Shown piece by piece: positions 25,274 to 33,895 of a stretch of DNA of 64,000 nucleotides. A program made the position numbers and the translations under genes. The number at the start of each line of letters is the position of its first letter. The first letter of the stretch is position 1. The notes below the pieces were generated by a model. The model did not search any database. It was not told where the DNA came from and saw nothing but the letters and a program-made list of their open reading frames with translations. The DNA lies in NCBI RefSeq assembly GCF_019774615.1, contig NZ_CP081496.1, positions 1,984,001 through 2,048,000 of the forward strand, written 5' to 3'. The DNA comes from Streptomyces sp. BHT-5-2 (GTDB taxonomy: Bacteria; Actinomycetota; Actinomycetes; Streptomycetales; Streptomycetaceae).

Positions 25274-26014
25274 ATGGCTGGACTCGCATTCGAGGGGCCG
25301 AACCCCGACGTCGACGTGCTCGACGGCATCAACGGCCTCGCGAAGGACGCCCCGCACTGGGTGAACGGCGCGATGGAGTTCATCGGTGAGTACGGCATCA
25401 TCGCCGCCCTCGGAGTGCTGTGTCTGCTCGCCTGGTGGAGCGCCCGCCGCCGGCCGGACGGCGCGGCCGCGATCGCCGGGCTGGTCTGGGCGCCGCTGGC
25501 CGCCGGGCTGGCGCTGCTGGCCAACATCCCGATCCGCGGATTCGTCGAGCGGCCACGGCCGTTCAAGGACCACGCCGGGCTCACGGTGCTGATCCCCGGC
25601 AAGAGCGACTTCTCGTTCGTCAGCGACCACGCCACGCTCACCATGGCCGTCGGCGTCGGGCTGTTCGTCGCGCACCGCCGCTTCGGACTGGTCGGGATCG
25701 GGCTGGCGCTGCTCGAAGGCTTCTGCCGGGTCTACCTGGGCGTGCACTACCCGACGGACGTGATCGGCGGGTTCGCGCTCGGCACGGCCGTCGCGCTGCT
25801 GCTGGCGCCGCTCGCGCAGGCGGCGCTGGTGCCGCTGACGGCGGCGGTGGAACGGTCGCCGCTGAGCTGGCTGGTGCGGGCCGGGGGCCGGGCGGCGGAG
25901 CCGGCGGCGGACGGCGACGAGGACGAGGACGAGGGCGAGGGCGGAGCCGGCCCGGTGGTCGCCGCCGAGCCGACGCCGCGCCACCGCGAGCGGGACGAGG
26001 ACCTGGCCGCCTGA
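25274..26014 (+). CDS. PAP2-family membrane phosphatase
   Basis: A 246-aa polytopic membrane protein of the PAP2/phosphatidic-acid phosphatase family. The three motifs are visible: RGFVERPRP, FVSDHATLTMAVG (serine and catalytic His) and RVYLGVHYPTDVIGG (His nucleophile with its Asp). It likely dephosphorylates undecaprenyl pyrophosphate or a lipid phosphate at the outer face of the membrane; substrate is not readable. A C-terminal Asp/Glu-rich tail follows the last helix. The 220 bp upstream show no obvious operator. Confidence 0.9.
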   Translation: MAGLAFEGPNPDVDVLDGINGLAKDAPHWVNGAMEFIGEYGIIAALGVLCLLAWWSARRRPDGAAAIAGLVWAPLAAGLALLANIPIRGFVERPRPFKDHAGLTVLIPGKSDFSFVSDHATLTMAVGVGLFVAHRRFGLVGIGLALLEGFCRVYLGVHYPTDVIGGFALGTAVALLLAPLAQAALVPLTAAVERSPLSWLVRAGGRAAEPAADGDEDEDEGEGGAGPVVAAEPTPRHRERDEDLAA

Positions 26015-26027
26015 CGGCGCACAGGAC

Positions 26028-26065
26028 GATGGCCCGGCCCCTGGGGAAAAGGGGGCCGGGCCATC
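26028..26065 (+). terminator. bidirectional hairpin terminator
   Basis: Perfect 14-bp arms GATGGCCCGGCCCC (26028-26041) and its complement (26052-26065), with a 10-base loop containing AAAA. It lies between the convergent PAP2 gene and the oxidase gene, so it can serve both. Confidence 0.85.
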
Positions 26066-26090
26066 GGCCTGTCGGGGGCGTGCGGGTGGT

Positions 26091-27671
26091 TCAGAGGGCC
26101 TGGGCGAAGGTGCTGAACAGCCGCTGCGGGTCGTAGCTCTGCTTGACCTTGTCGAGGCGGGCGCCGGCCGCCCCGTAGTAGGCGGACTTCCAGTCGGACA
26201 GGCCGGGGTCGGTGTAGTTCTGGTACGCCGCGCCCGAGGAGTGGCGCTGCATCGCGGTGTGGAAGCCGTTCAGCCAGGCGGTGCGGGTCGCGCCGGAGCC
26301 CCCGGCCGGCCAGGACGCCAGGTACTGCGCGAGGAAGCGGGAACGGCGGTGGACGAAGGCGGTGTCGCCGGTGCCCACGCGGTTGACGGCGCCGCCCAGC
26401 GCGGTCAGTGCGACGTTGCCGGTGACGCCCTTGCGGCCGCCGGTCTCGATCTGCGCCAGCAGGGTCTGGATGCCGGCCGCGGACAGCGAGCGGTCGAAGA
26501 AGTGCGAGCGGGCGGCGTAGGTCTCCCGGCCCAGCGTGCCGGCACCGGTGTGGCCGGGCAGCGTGCCCGGCATGTGGCACTGCGCGGTGGACTTGGACGA
26601 GCAGCCGGCGTACGACTCCATCGCGTCCAGGTAGCCGATCGGTTTGAGGCTGACGTGGGTGGCCGGGCCGGGGCCGCCGGGCTGGTCGGCGAGCCGGTCC
26701 AGTGCGTTCTTGAGGTCGTCGTGCGAGCCGAGCGAGAACGCGGCGACGGAGACCCCCGGGGTGCCGCCGGGGCGGGCGTCGAAGTGGGCCGCGGACCATA
26801 TCTCGTCGGCCTGGTCCGGGCCCCACTTCTGCCAGGAGCCCAGCACCGCCGCGGCCTTCGACCACGGCCAGGTCAGGTACGCCATCACCGCGCGGGGCGC
26901 CGGGTGGGTGCGGAAGCGGAGTTCGGTGACCACGCCGAAGTTGCCGTTGCCGGCGCCGCGCAACGCCCAGAAGAGGTCGGGGTGGTGGTCCTTGTCGCAG
27001 TCGACGGTCTTGCCGTCGGCCGTGACGACGGTGGCGCCGACCAGGCTGTCGCAGGTCAGCCCGTACGCCCGGGAGACCACGCCGTGGCCGCCGCCCAGGG
27101 TCAGGCCGGATATGCCGACGGTGGGGCAGGAGCCGCCCGGCACCGTGACGCCGTGCGGGCCCAGGCCCTCGTAGACGTCGATGAGCTTGGCGCCGGCGCC
27201 GATCCGGGTGATGCCGCCGGAGGGCGCGCCGACCTTGTTCAGCGCCGAGACGTCGATGACGAGCTTGCCGTCGCCGCTGGAGTAGCCCGCGTAGGAGTGG
27301 CCGCCGCTGCGGATGGCGACCGGGGCGTTGTAGCGGCGGGCGAAGGCCAGGCACTCGGCTATGTCGCCGGGGTGCTTGACGTAGGCCAGGGCGGACGGCT
27401 TGAGGGTGTCGAAACGGGTGTTGTAGAGGCGCCGGGCGGAGGCGTAGGAGGCGTCGGTCGCGCGTATCAGATCGCCGTCCAGGCTCTTGCCGAGCGCGTT
27501 CCAGGCGGCCTGTGTGGTGGGGCTCTTGGCGGCGGCCGCGCTGGTCATGGCGTTCCCGGCGGTGCCGGCGGCCGCGGCGCGCCCGCCGCCCGGGCCGTCG
27601 CAGCCGGTCGCCCAGGCGAGGGAGGTGGCCGCGAGTCCGCCGCCGGCCGTCAGGAGTGTGCGCCGCTTCAC
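26091..27671 (-). CDS. secreted FAD-linked oxidase, berberine-bridge (BBE) type
   Basis: A 526-aa oxidase. It begins with VKRRTLLTAGG, a twin-arginine-like signal, and the cleavage region ends AWATGC, so it may be a lipoprotein. The FAD_binding_4 domain carries IRSGGHSYAGYS, with the His that attaches FAD in this family, and GLTLGGGHG; no second (Cys) attachment is evident. The C-terminal BBE segment ends YDPQRLFSTF. Such enzymes oxidise alcohols, sugars or alkaloid-like substrates with O2. The GTG at 27671 follows AAGGGGG. It is a single gene bounded by the terminator at 26028-26065. Confidence 0.9.
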   Translation of the reverse strand: MKRRTLLTAGGGLAATSLAWATGCDGPGGGRAAAAGTAGNAMTSAAAAKSPTTQAAWNALGKSLDGDLIRATDASYASARRLYNTRFDTLKPSALAYVKHPGDIAECLAFARRYNAPVAIRSGGHSYAGYSSGDGKLVIDVSALNKVGAPSGGITRIGAGAKLIDVYEGLGPHGVTVPGGSCPTVGISGLTLGGGHGVVSRAYGLTCDSLVGATVVTADGKTVDCDKDHHPDLFWALRGAGNGNFGVVTELRFRTHPAPRAVMAYLTWPWSKAAAVLGSWQKWGPDQADEIWSAAHFDARPGGTPGVSVAAFSLGSHDDLKNALDRLADQPGGPGPATHVSLKPIGYLDAMESYAGCSSKSTAQCHMPGTLPGHTGAGTLGRETYAARSHFFDRSLSAAGIQTLLAQIETGGRKGVTGNVALTALGGAVNRVGTGDTAFVHRRSRFLAQYLASWPAGGSGATRTAWLNGFHTAMQRHSSGAAYQNYTDPGLSDWKSAYYGAAGARLDKVKQSYDPQRLFSTFAQAL

Positions 27672-27924
27672 TGGGATGAATCCCCCTTGGTTGTCGTACG
27701 GTCCGGCCCCGGCCCGCCCGTCGTCCGGCCGTCGGTCGCGGGGCGCGTGCGGGACACCGCACCGGGCGCGACTCCGCTCCCGGCGGGACCGGCCGGGCAC
27801 GTCCCCGTTGTGCCGTTACGCCCGGTACCGCGAGTGAAGTCCGTTGTTGCACGGTGCTGTTGTGACCCTCACTACCCCCATGAGATGCGCCACGGGGGGT
27901 GCGGGGTTCCCGGAACGGATCCGG

Positions 27925-28110
27925 TCATTCCGCCGGATGTTCGAAGCCGGCGTCCGAGTCGCCCCGCACGGCGGCCAGATGCCGCTCGGCATCGGCCCGC
28001 GCCTGGGAGCGGGCCCGCCGGGCCATCCCCGTCCACCCGCAGTCGCAACGGGCCAGACAGAAGGAACCGCGCTCGGTGGTGAAGGTGCGGTGCGGCACTG
28101 TTTCGGGCAC
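27925..28110 (-). CDS. conserved small Cys-containing protein (Streptomyces)
   Basis: A 61-aa protein with CLARCDCGWTG followed by RRARSQARADAERHL. The CxxCxCGW cluster looks like half of a zinc-binding site, and this arrangement recurs in small uncharacterised Streptomyces proteins I recall. The start is GTG with a weak GGCGGGG ahead. It reads away from the large inverted repeat at 28122-28204, which lies directly upstream. No function can be stated. Confidence 0.6.
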   Translation of the reverse strand: MPETVPHRTFTTERGSFCLARCDCGWTGMARRARSQARADAERHLAAVRGDSDAGFEHPAE

Positions 28111-28121
28111 CCCGCCACGCT

Positions 28122-28204
28122 AGCCCCTGTCGTCGAACTCCCGTCTGCCGGGTCGTCGCCCGGCCCGCCCTCCGGGCGACGACGGGAGTTCGGCGACAGG
28201 GGCT
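28122..28204 (+). repeat. 83-bp imperfect inverted repeat
   Basis: The outer arms match over 24 positions with one mismatch (beginning AGCCCCTGTCG; 28122-28145 against 28181-28204). After a 9-base bulge (TGCCGGGTC) on the left, the inner arms GTCGTCGCCCGG / CCGGGCGACGAC continue, closing on a short CCCGCCCT loop. It lies between divergent genes, 11 bp upstream of the small-protein start and 156 bp upstream of the lipoprotein start. It could be a transcribed structure, an operator or a remnant of a small mobile element; no target-site duplication was seen. Confidence 0.7.
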
Positions 28205-28360
28205 GCGCTCCCTCCCCCCGAGCGTGACGAGGCCCCCCAACGGTCGTTGAACGGAGCGGTCGACGCACCGTCAGACGAGTCGGGGCGGGACGTCCGACCG
28301 TCCCGAGGGACCGGCCGGCCCAGGCGGTCCCGGACGCAGCGGCCGAGGGGGCTCGTACGC

Positions 28361-29221
28361 ATGGTGGTGCAGGACAGGCGAGGGGGCGCGGTCGCCGCGG
28401 CCGTGGTGTGCGGGACGGGACTGATGGCGGGGCTGCTGGCGACGACGGGCTGCTCCCCGGACGGGGCGGCGGCGGACGACCAGATGGTGCCCGGGCCGGC
28501 GGCGGCCGCGGTGCAGCTGCGACGGAGCGTGGAGGCGCTGGTCCGGGCCGGCACCGCCAAGGTGCGCACGGTGATGGAGACGGTCAGCGGCGGGACGCGG
28601 GTGGCGATCCGGGGCGCCGGGGGCTATGACTTCGGGGCCGCCAGCGGTCAGCTGCGGGTGGTGCTGCCGGATCTGAAGGGCAAGCCCAGCGGCGGCCACC
28701 AGCCGATCACCGAGATCCTGGCGCCCGGCGCGCTGTTCATGAAGAACCGCGGGGCGGGCGTGCCGGACGACAAGTGGGTGCGGGTGGACACCGCGACGCT
28801 CTCCGACGGGAATCTGGTCACCGGCGGGGCCACCGATCCGCTGGCCGCCGCCGAACTCCTGCGCGGCGCACGGGAGGTGACGTACCAGGGGGAGGAGCGG
28901 CTGGGCGGTTCGGTGGTGCGGCACTACCGGGGGACGACCGATCTGACCGCGGCCGCCGGGGCGGCGTCGGGGCGGAGCAGGCCCGCGCTGGTGGCCGCGG
29001 AAAAAGGGTTCACCACCGACGTGGTGCCGTTCGACGCGTATCTCGACGACGCCGGGCGGCTGCGCAAGGTCCGTCAGCGGTTCCACTTCGCCAACGGGGC
29101 GCCGGCGGGGGCGGCGGTGACGTCCACGACCGAGCTGTACGGGTTTGGATCCAGGGTCGTGGTGCGGCTGCCGGACCGGCGGGACATCTACACCGGGAAG
29201 ATCGCCTCGGCGTCCTCGTAG
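28361..29221 (+). CDS. putative lipoprotein, LppX/LprG-like
   Basis: A 286-aa exported protein. The signal sequence (VAAAVVCGTGLMAGLLATTGC) ends at a Cys lipidation site. The mature part has alternating beta-strand segments (VRTVMETVSGGTRVAIRGAG, FTTDVVPFDAYLDDAGRLRKV) like the LolA/LppX fold that carries hydrophobic ligands or lipids across the cell envelope. The ATG at 28361 follows GAGGGGG by 9 bases. A long in-frame extension to 28247 has no ribosome site. The precise ligand is unknown. Confidence 0.82.
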   Translation: MVVQDRRGGAVAAAVVCGTGLMAGLLATTGCSPDGAAADDQMVPGPAAAAVQLRRSVEALVRAGTAKVRTVMETVSGGTRVAIRGAGGYDFGAASGQLRVVLPDLKGKPSGGHQPITEILAPGALFMKNRGAGVPDDKWVRVDTATLSDGNLVTGGATDPLAAAELLRGAREVTYQGEERLGGSVVRHYRGTTDLTAAAGAASGRSRPALVAAEKGFTTDVVPFDAYLDDAGRLRKVRQRFHFANGAPAGAAVTSTTELYGFGSRVVVRLPDRRDIYTGKIASASS

Positions 29222-29387
29222 GACGGGAGGCGGGGGCCCGCGCGAGCGAAGCGGGTGTGGGGTGACCGTCGGGGCCGCCGGGCGCGGAAATGGTCCTTCC
29301 GTGCCATGTGCGCGGCGGGCGGCCCTCCCTACGCTGGCGTTAACCACCGCGGCGTGGGAAGGCGCTCGAAGGGAGGAGGTGTCGGAC

Positions 29388-29582
29388 GTGCCCGCCCATC
29401 GCCATCCGACGGTTCAGGAGCAGGTGGCCCTCGCCGAGATCGATCTCACCGGTGAGTTGATGATCGCGGCGGCGGCCGCGAGCGAGGACCGGCTCAGTAC
29501 CGACCGGATCGACGAACTTCTGCACGTGGCCGGGCCCCCACGGGACGGCGGGGCCGAGCGGGAGGCCCCGGACCCGCCGTGA
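29388..29582 (+). CDS. conserved small helical protein, unknown function
   Basis: A 64-aa protein: VPAHRHPTVQEQVALAEI leads into a helical middle and a hydrophilic tail. The GTG at 29388 is 8 bases after GGGAGGAGG, whereas the GTG at 29379 overlaps that site, so I start at 29388. It converges on csoR with only 19 bp between stops. I recall similar short proteins in other Streptomyces but no assigned role. Confidence 0.65.
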   Translation: MPAHRHPTVQEQVALAEIDLTGELMIAAAAASEDRLSTDRIDELLHVAGPPRDGGAEREAPDPP

Positions 29583-29601
29583 TGTGCCGGCACCGCGGCC
29601 G

Positions 29602-30018
29602 TCAGCTCCGCAGCATCCGCTCGATGGCCTTGGTCGCCTCCTGGACCTTGGCGTCGATGGCGTCCGGCCCCTGGGCGGCCGCGTCGGCGACGCAGTGCCG
29701 CAGATGCTCCTCCAGCAGCTGGAGACCGAAGGACTGAAGGCCCTTCGTGCTCGCCGAGACCTGGGTGAGTATGTCGATGCAGTAGACGTCTTCTTCGAGC
29801 ATGCGCTGCAGTCCGCGGATCTGGCCCTCGATGCGGCGCAGTCGCTTGATGTGCGCGTCCTTTTGCTTGGCGTAGCCGTGGCCGCCCGGGGCCGGAGTCT
29901 GCACAGCGGTATCGGTCACAGATTCCGGCCCGGTGAGGGGGGTGGATTCCGGCTGGGGGCCGTGGCAGGCCGGTGCGGCTGCGGTGCCGCCGCCGGTGCC
30001 CGCTTCCGTGGTCGTCAT
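29602..30018 (-). CDS. csoR: copper-sensing repressor CsoR
   Basis: A 138-aa DUF156-family repressor, all helical. Its Cu(I) ligands are Cys80 (VYCIDIL), His105 and Cys109 (EEHLRHC); the spacing 25/4 is that of Streptomyces CsoR. An N-terminal extension of about 50 residues rich in Thr/Pro/Gly precedes the conserved HIKRLRRIEGQIRGL helix. CsoR represses copper-efflux genes until Cu(I) binds. I start at the ATG at 30018, six bases after GGGAG; the ATG at 30024 abuts that site. A CsoR operator lies 30 bp upstream, implying autoregulation. Confidence 0.93.
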   Translation of the reverse strand: MTTTEAGTGGGTAAAPACHGPQPESTPLTGPESVTDTAVQTPAPGGHGYAKQKDAHIKRLRRIEGQIRGLQRMLEEDVYCIDILTQVSASTKGLQSFGLQLLEEHLRHCVADAAAQGPDAIDAKVQEATKAIERMLRS

Positions 30019-30047
30019 GGCCATCTCCCGTGGTATTGAGGCGATCC

Positions 30048-30068
30048 GTATACCCCCGGCGGGTATAT
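30048..30068 (-). promoter_or_regulatory. CsoR operator
   Basis: GTATACCCCC-G-GCGGGTATAT is a near-perfect dyad with a G tract flanked by TATA, matching the TATACCCC...GGGGTATA pattern of CsoR sites. It sits 30 bp ahead of csoR and 145 bp ahead of the divergent DUF47 gene, so it most simply serves csoR autorepression. Confidence 0.88.
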
Positions 30069-30212
30069 CGTACCGAAATTTGCGGGCACCCGCGGTACCC
30101 CGTGCAGAGCATGCTGCCCGATGGGCGACACTGAAGGAATGCCGGTTAGCTGTGGCTGGATGATGCGCCTAGCATCAACTCGACCGAATCCGCTGTACCC
30201 CGAGGATTTCAC

Positions 30213-30833
30213 GTGCGCTTTCGTCTGACCCCCAGGGAGACGAGCTTCTATGACATGTTCGCGGCGTCCGCGGACAACATCGTCACAGGCTCCAAGCTCC
30301 TGATGGAACTGCTCGGGGCGGACGCCTCCGCACGGGCCGAGATCGCCGAACGGATGCGGGCGGCGGAGCACGCGGGGGACGACGCGACACACGCGATCTT
30401 CCACCAGCTCAACTCCTCGTTCATCACGCCGTTCGACCGCGAGGACATCTACGCCCTCGCCTCGTCGCTCGACGACATCATGGACTTCATGGAGGAGGCC
30501 GTCGATCTGGTCGTCCTCTACAAGATCGAGGAGCTCCCCAAGGGCATCGAGCAGCAGATCGAGGTGCTGGCGCGGGCGGCCGAACTGACCGCCGAGGCGA
30601 TGCCGAACCTCCGCACGATGTCGAACCTCACCGAGTACTGGATCGAGGTCAACCGGCTGGAGAACCAGGCCGACCAGATCCACCGCAAGCTGCTGGCGCA
30701 CCTCTTCAACGGCAAGTACGACGCCATCGAGGTGCTCAAGCTCAAGCAGATCGTGGACATCCTGGAGGAGGCGGCGGACGCCTTCGAGCACGTCGCCAAC
30801 ACCGTCGAGACCATCGCGGTCAAGGAGTCCTGA
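30213..30833 (+). CDS. DUF47/PhoU-like Pit accessory protein
   Basis: A 206-aa all-helical protein of the DUF47 family (PhoU-like fold), with the acidic helix segments FDREDIYAL and DDIMDFMEEAVD that bind metals in PhoU relatives. Family members are encoded next to Pit transporters and modulate phosphate uptake; here the pit gene starts 10 bp downstream. The GTG at 30213 follows GAGG. It is adjacent to, but transcribed oppositely from, the pst operon further right. Confidence 0.9.
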   Translation: MRFRLTPRETSFYDMFAASADNIVTGSKLLMELLGADASARAEIAERMRAAEHAGDDATHAIFHQLNSSFITPFDREDIYALASSLDDIMDFMEEAVDLVVLYKIEELPKGIEQQIEVLARAAELTAEAMPNLRTMSNLTEYWIEVNRLENQADQIHRKLLAHLFNGKYDAIEVLKLKQIVDILEEAADAFEHVANTVETIAVKES

Positions 30834-30843
30834 GCCCTAAGCC

Positions 30844-31842
30844 ATGGACACCTTCGCGCTCATCGTGACCATCGGGGTCGCGCTCGGATTCACCTACACC
30901 AACGGCTTCCACGACTCGGCCAACGCCATCGCGACCTCGGTCTCGACGCGGGCGCTGACGCCGCGGGCGGCGCTGGCCATGGCGGCCGTGATGAACCTCG
31001 CCGGTGCCTTCCTGGGCAGCGGCGTCGCCAAGACGGTCAGCGAGGGGCTGATCGCCACCCCGCACGGCGACAAGGGGATGGGCATCCTCTTCGCCGCGCT
31101 GCTCGGTGCGGTGGTCTGGAACCTCGTCACCTGGTACTTCGGCCTGCCGTCGTCCTCCTCGCACGCGCTGTTCGGCGGCATGGTCGGCGCGGCGCTGGCC
31201 GGCGGGACGGAGGTGATCTGGTCGGGGGTGATCTCGAAGGTCGTCCTCCCGATGTTCATCTCGCCGGTGATCGGGCTGGTGCTCGGCTACCTCGTGATGG
31301 TCGTGATCCTCTGGCTGTTCCGGAAGGCCAACCCGCACAAGGCCAAGCGCGGCTTCCGCATAGCGCAGACGGTCTCGGCGGCGGGCATGGCGCTCGGGCA
31401 CGGCCTCCAGGACGCCCAGAAGACCATGGGCATCGTGGTGATGGCGCTGGTCATCGCCGATGTCGAGAAGGCCGACGACGCCATTCCGCTGTGGGTCAAG
31501 CTGGCCTGTGCGATCACCATGTCGCTGGGCACCTACGCGGGCGGCTGGCGCATCATGCGGACGCTGGGCCGGCGGATCATCGAGCTGGACCCGCCGCAGG
31601 GCTTCGCCGCGGAGACCACCTCCGCCTCGGTGATGTACATCGCGTCCTTCATGTTCCACGCGCCGATCTCCACCACGCACGTGATCACCGCCTCGATCAT
31701 GGGCGTCGGCTCGACCAAGCGGCCGCGGGCGGTGCGCTGGGGCGTGGCCAAGAACATCGTGATGGGCTGGTTCATCACCATGCCGGCCGCGGCGCTGGTC
31801 GCGGCCCTGGCGTTCTGGCTGATCAAGCTGGCCTTCGGCTGA
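30844..31842 (+). CDS. pit: low-affinity inorganic phosphate transporter, Pit family
   Basis: A 332-aa polytopic membrane carrier. It has the duplicated PHO4 signatures: N-terminal TNGFHDSANAIATSV and C-terminal HAPISTTHVITASI, the two inverted repeats that form the phosphate path. It moves metal-phosphate with protons at higher phosphate levels. Co-transcribed with the DUF47 gene. The position beside pst matches the pitH1 locus of S. coelicolor as remembered. A strong terminator follows at 31892-31926. Confidence 0.93.
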   Translation: MDTFALIVTIGVALGFTYTNGFHDSANAIATSVSTRALTPRAALAMAAVMNLAGAFLGSGVAKTVSEGLIATPHGDKGMGILFAALLGAVVWNLVTWYFGLPSSSSHALFGGMVGAALAGGTEVIWSGVISKVVLPMFISPVIGLVLGYLVMVVILWLFRKANPHKAKRGFRIAQTVSAAGMALGHGLQDAQKTMGIVVMALVIADVEKADDAIPLWVKLACAITMSLGTYAGGWRIMRTLGRRIIELDPPQGFAAETTSASVMYIASFMFHAPISTTHVITASIMGVGSTKRPRAVRWGVAKNIVMGWFITMPAAALVAALAFWLIKLAFG

Positions 31843-31891
31843 CGGCCTTCGGCTGACGGCCGGTGTCGTCCGGCCACTCGTAGCGCGGCGA

Positions 31892-31926
31892 AAGGGCCCG
31901 CCCCCACTGGGAGGGGGCGGGCCCTT
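31892..31926 (+). terminator. bidirectional hairpin terminator between pit and pstB
   Basis: Perfect 14-bp arms AAGGGCCCGCCCCC (31892-31905) and GGGGGCGGGCCCTT (31913-31926) with a 7-base loop, between convergent operons. Confidence 0.88.
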
Positions 31927-32005
31927 CGTCCTGCGGTGGCACCGCCATGCAGCACCGCAGGACACCGGTGGGCGGCCGACGGGGGCCGACGGGAGGTCCG
32001 GCGGC

Positions 32006-32782
32006 CTAGCCGAAGCGGCCGGAGATGTAGTCCTCGGTGGCCTGGACCGACGGGTTGGAGAAGATCCGCTCGGTCTCGTCGATCTCGATGAGCTTGCCGG
32101 GCTTGCCGACCGCCGCCAGGTTGAAGAACGCGGTGCGGTCCGAGACGCGGGCGGCCTGCTGCATGTTGTGCGTCACGATGACGATCGTGAAGCGCTCCTT
32201 CAGCTCCCCGATGAGGTCCTCGATGGCGAGGGTGGAGATCGGGTCGAGCGCCGAGCAGGGCTCGTCCATCAGCAGCACCTGCGGTTCGACCGCGATGGCG
32301 CGGGCGATGCACAGCCGCTGCTGCTGGCCGCCGGAGAGGCCGGAGCCGGGCTTGTTCAGGCGGTCCTTGACCTCGTTCCAGAGGTTGGCGCCCTTCAGGG
32401 ACCGCTCGACGACGTCCTTCAGCTCGCTCTTGCGGTACTTGCCGTTCAGGCGCAGCCCGGCCGCGACGTTGTCGAAGATCGACATCGTGGGGAACGGGTT
32501 GGGGCGCTGGAAGACCATGCCCACGGTGCGGCGGACGGCGACCGGGTCGACGCCCGAGCCGTAGAGGTTCTCGTCGTCCAGCATCACCTTGCCCTCGACG
32601 CGGCCGCCGGGGGTGACCTCGTGCATCCGGTTCAGGGTGCGCAGGAAGGTGGACTTGCCGCAGCCGGAGGGGCCGATGAAGGCGGTCACCGAGCGGGGCT
32701 CGACGGTCATGGAGATGTCGTCGATGGCCTTGTGGGCACCGTAGTAGGCGTTCAGGCCGCTGACGTCGATTCGCTTGGCCAT
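32006..32782 (-). CDS. pstB: phosphate ABC transporter ATPase PstB
   Basis: A 258-aa ABC ATPase that energises high-affinity phosphate uptake. Walker [11 protein letters not shown]-loop VFQRPNPFP (typical of PstB), signature LSGGQQQRL, Walker [14 protein letters not shown] and the switch His in THNMQQ are all present. I start at the ATG encoding MAKRIDVSG, the conserved N terminus of Streptomyces PstB, three codons inside the longest frame. It is last in pstSCAB, 33 bp after pstA. Confidence 0.96.
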   Translation of the reverse strand: MAKRIDVSGLNAYYGAHKAIDDISMTVEPRSVTAFIGPSGCGKSTFLRTLNRMHEVTPGGRVEGKVMLDDENLYGSGVDPVAVRRTVGMVFQRPNPFPTMSIFDNVAAGLRLNGKYRKSELKDVVERSLKGANLWNEVKDRLNKPGSGLSGGQQQRLCIARAIAVEPQVLLMDEPCSALDPISTLAIEDLIGELKERFTIVIVTHNMQQAARVSDRTAFFNLAAVGKPGKLIEIDETERIFSNPSVQATEDYISGRFG

Positions 32783-32815
32783 GGAAATCACTGCTTCTTT
32801 CTGTTCGCGGCTCGG

Positions 32816-33895
32816 TCAGCGGCCGGCTTTGGGGGCCTTCCAGCGGGCGATGCCGCGGGCCACCAGGTTCAGGACCATGACGAAGGCGATCAGCACGAGT
32901 GCCGCGGCCCAGGCCCGGTCGTAGGAGGCGTCGGAGCCCTGCTGCCACTGCTGGAAGACGTAGAGCGGCAGGGACTGCTGGGCGCCGTCGAAGGGGTTGT
33001 TGTTGATCGTCTTGGCGCCCCACACCAGCAGCAGTACCGGGGCGGTCTCACCGGTGATGCGGGCGATGGCCAGCATCACGCCGGTGGTGATGCCGCCGAT
33101 CGACGTGGGCAGGACGACCTTCAGGATCGTGCGCCACTTGGGGACGCCGAGGGCCAGGGACGCCTCGCGCAGCTCGTTCGGGACGAGTTTGAGCATCTCC
33201 TCGGTGGAGCGGACCACGACCGGCATCATCAGGATCGCCAGCGCCATCGAGCCGGCGAAGCCGGACGGGCCGAAGCCCAGGATCAGGATCCACACGGACA
33301 GGACGAACAGGCCGGCGACGATCGACGGGATGCCGGTCATCACGTCGACGAAGAAGGTGACGACCTTCGCGAGCGTGCCGCGGCCGTACTCGACGAGGTA
33401 GATCGCGGTCAGCAGCCCGAGCGGGGCGGCGATCAGGGTCGCCAGGCCGACCTGCTCCAGGGTGCCGACGATCGCGTGGTAGACGCCGCCGCCGGGCATC
33501 GCGTCGGGCAGCGTGCCCATCGAGTGGGACAGGAAGTAGCCGTCGAGGACCTTGGTGCCGCGGGCGACGGTCTCCCACAGCAGCGAGGCGAGCGGGACGA
33601 CGGCGAGCAGGAAGGCGGTCCACACGGCGCTGGTGGCCAGCCGGTCCTTGGCCTGGCGGGTGCCCTCGACGGCCGCGGTCAGCAGATACGTCACGACGAC
33701 GAAGAGCAGCGCGGCGATCAGGCCCCACTGGAGCGTCGAGTCCAGGCCGGCGGCCAGGCCGGTGCCGCAACCGGCGCCGACGGCGGCCAGCGCGAGGACC
33801 GGCAGGGTCCAGCGGGGGAGCCGGGACTGCTTCAGGCCGAGCGAGGCGCGCGGCTCGGCGACCTTGCGGTGGCGGTGGCTGGTGGCGACGGTCAT
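32816..33895 (-). CDS. pstA: phosphate ABC transporter permease PstA
   Basis: A 359-aa permease. Three N-terminal helices precede the usual ABC permease core, whose EAA-type loop reads ELREASLALGVPKWRTILKVVLP, contacting PstB. The N-terminal addition makes it longer than the roughly 290-aa enterobacterial PstA, as usual in actinobacteria. ATG/TGA overlap with pstC of 4 bp. It forms the membrane channel with PstC. Confidence 0.95.
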   Translation of the reverse strand: MTVATSHRHRKVAEPRASLGLKQSRLPRWTLPVLALAAVGAGCGTGLAAGLDSTLQWGLIAALLFVVVTYLLTAAVEGTRQAKDRLATSAVWTAFLLAVVPLASLLWETVARGTKVLDGYFLSHSMGTLPDAMPGGGVYHAIVGTLEQVGLATLIAAPLGLLTAIYLVEYGRGTLAKVVTFFVDVMTGIPSIVAGLFVLSVWILILGFGPSGFAGSMALAILMMPVVVRSTEEMLKLVPNELREASLALGVPKWRTILKVVLPTSIGGITTGVMLAIARITGETAPVLLLVWGAKTINNNPFDGAQQSLPLYVFQQWQQGSDASYDRAWAAALVLIAFVMVLNLVARGIARWKAPKAGR

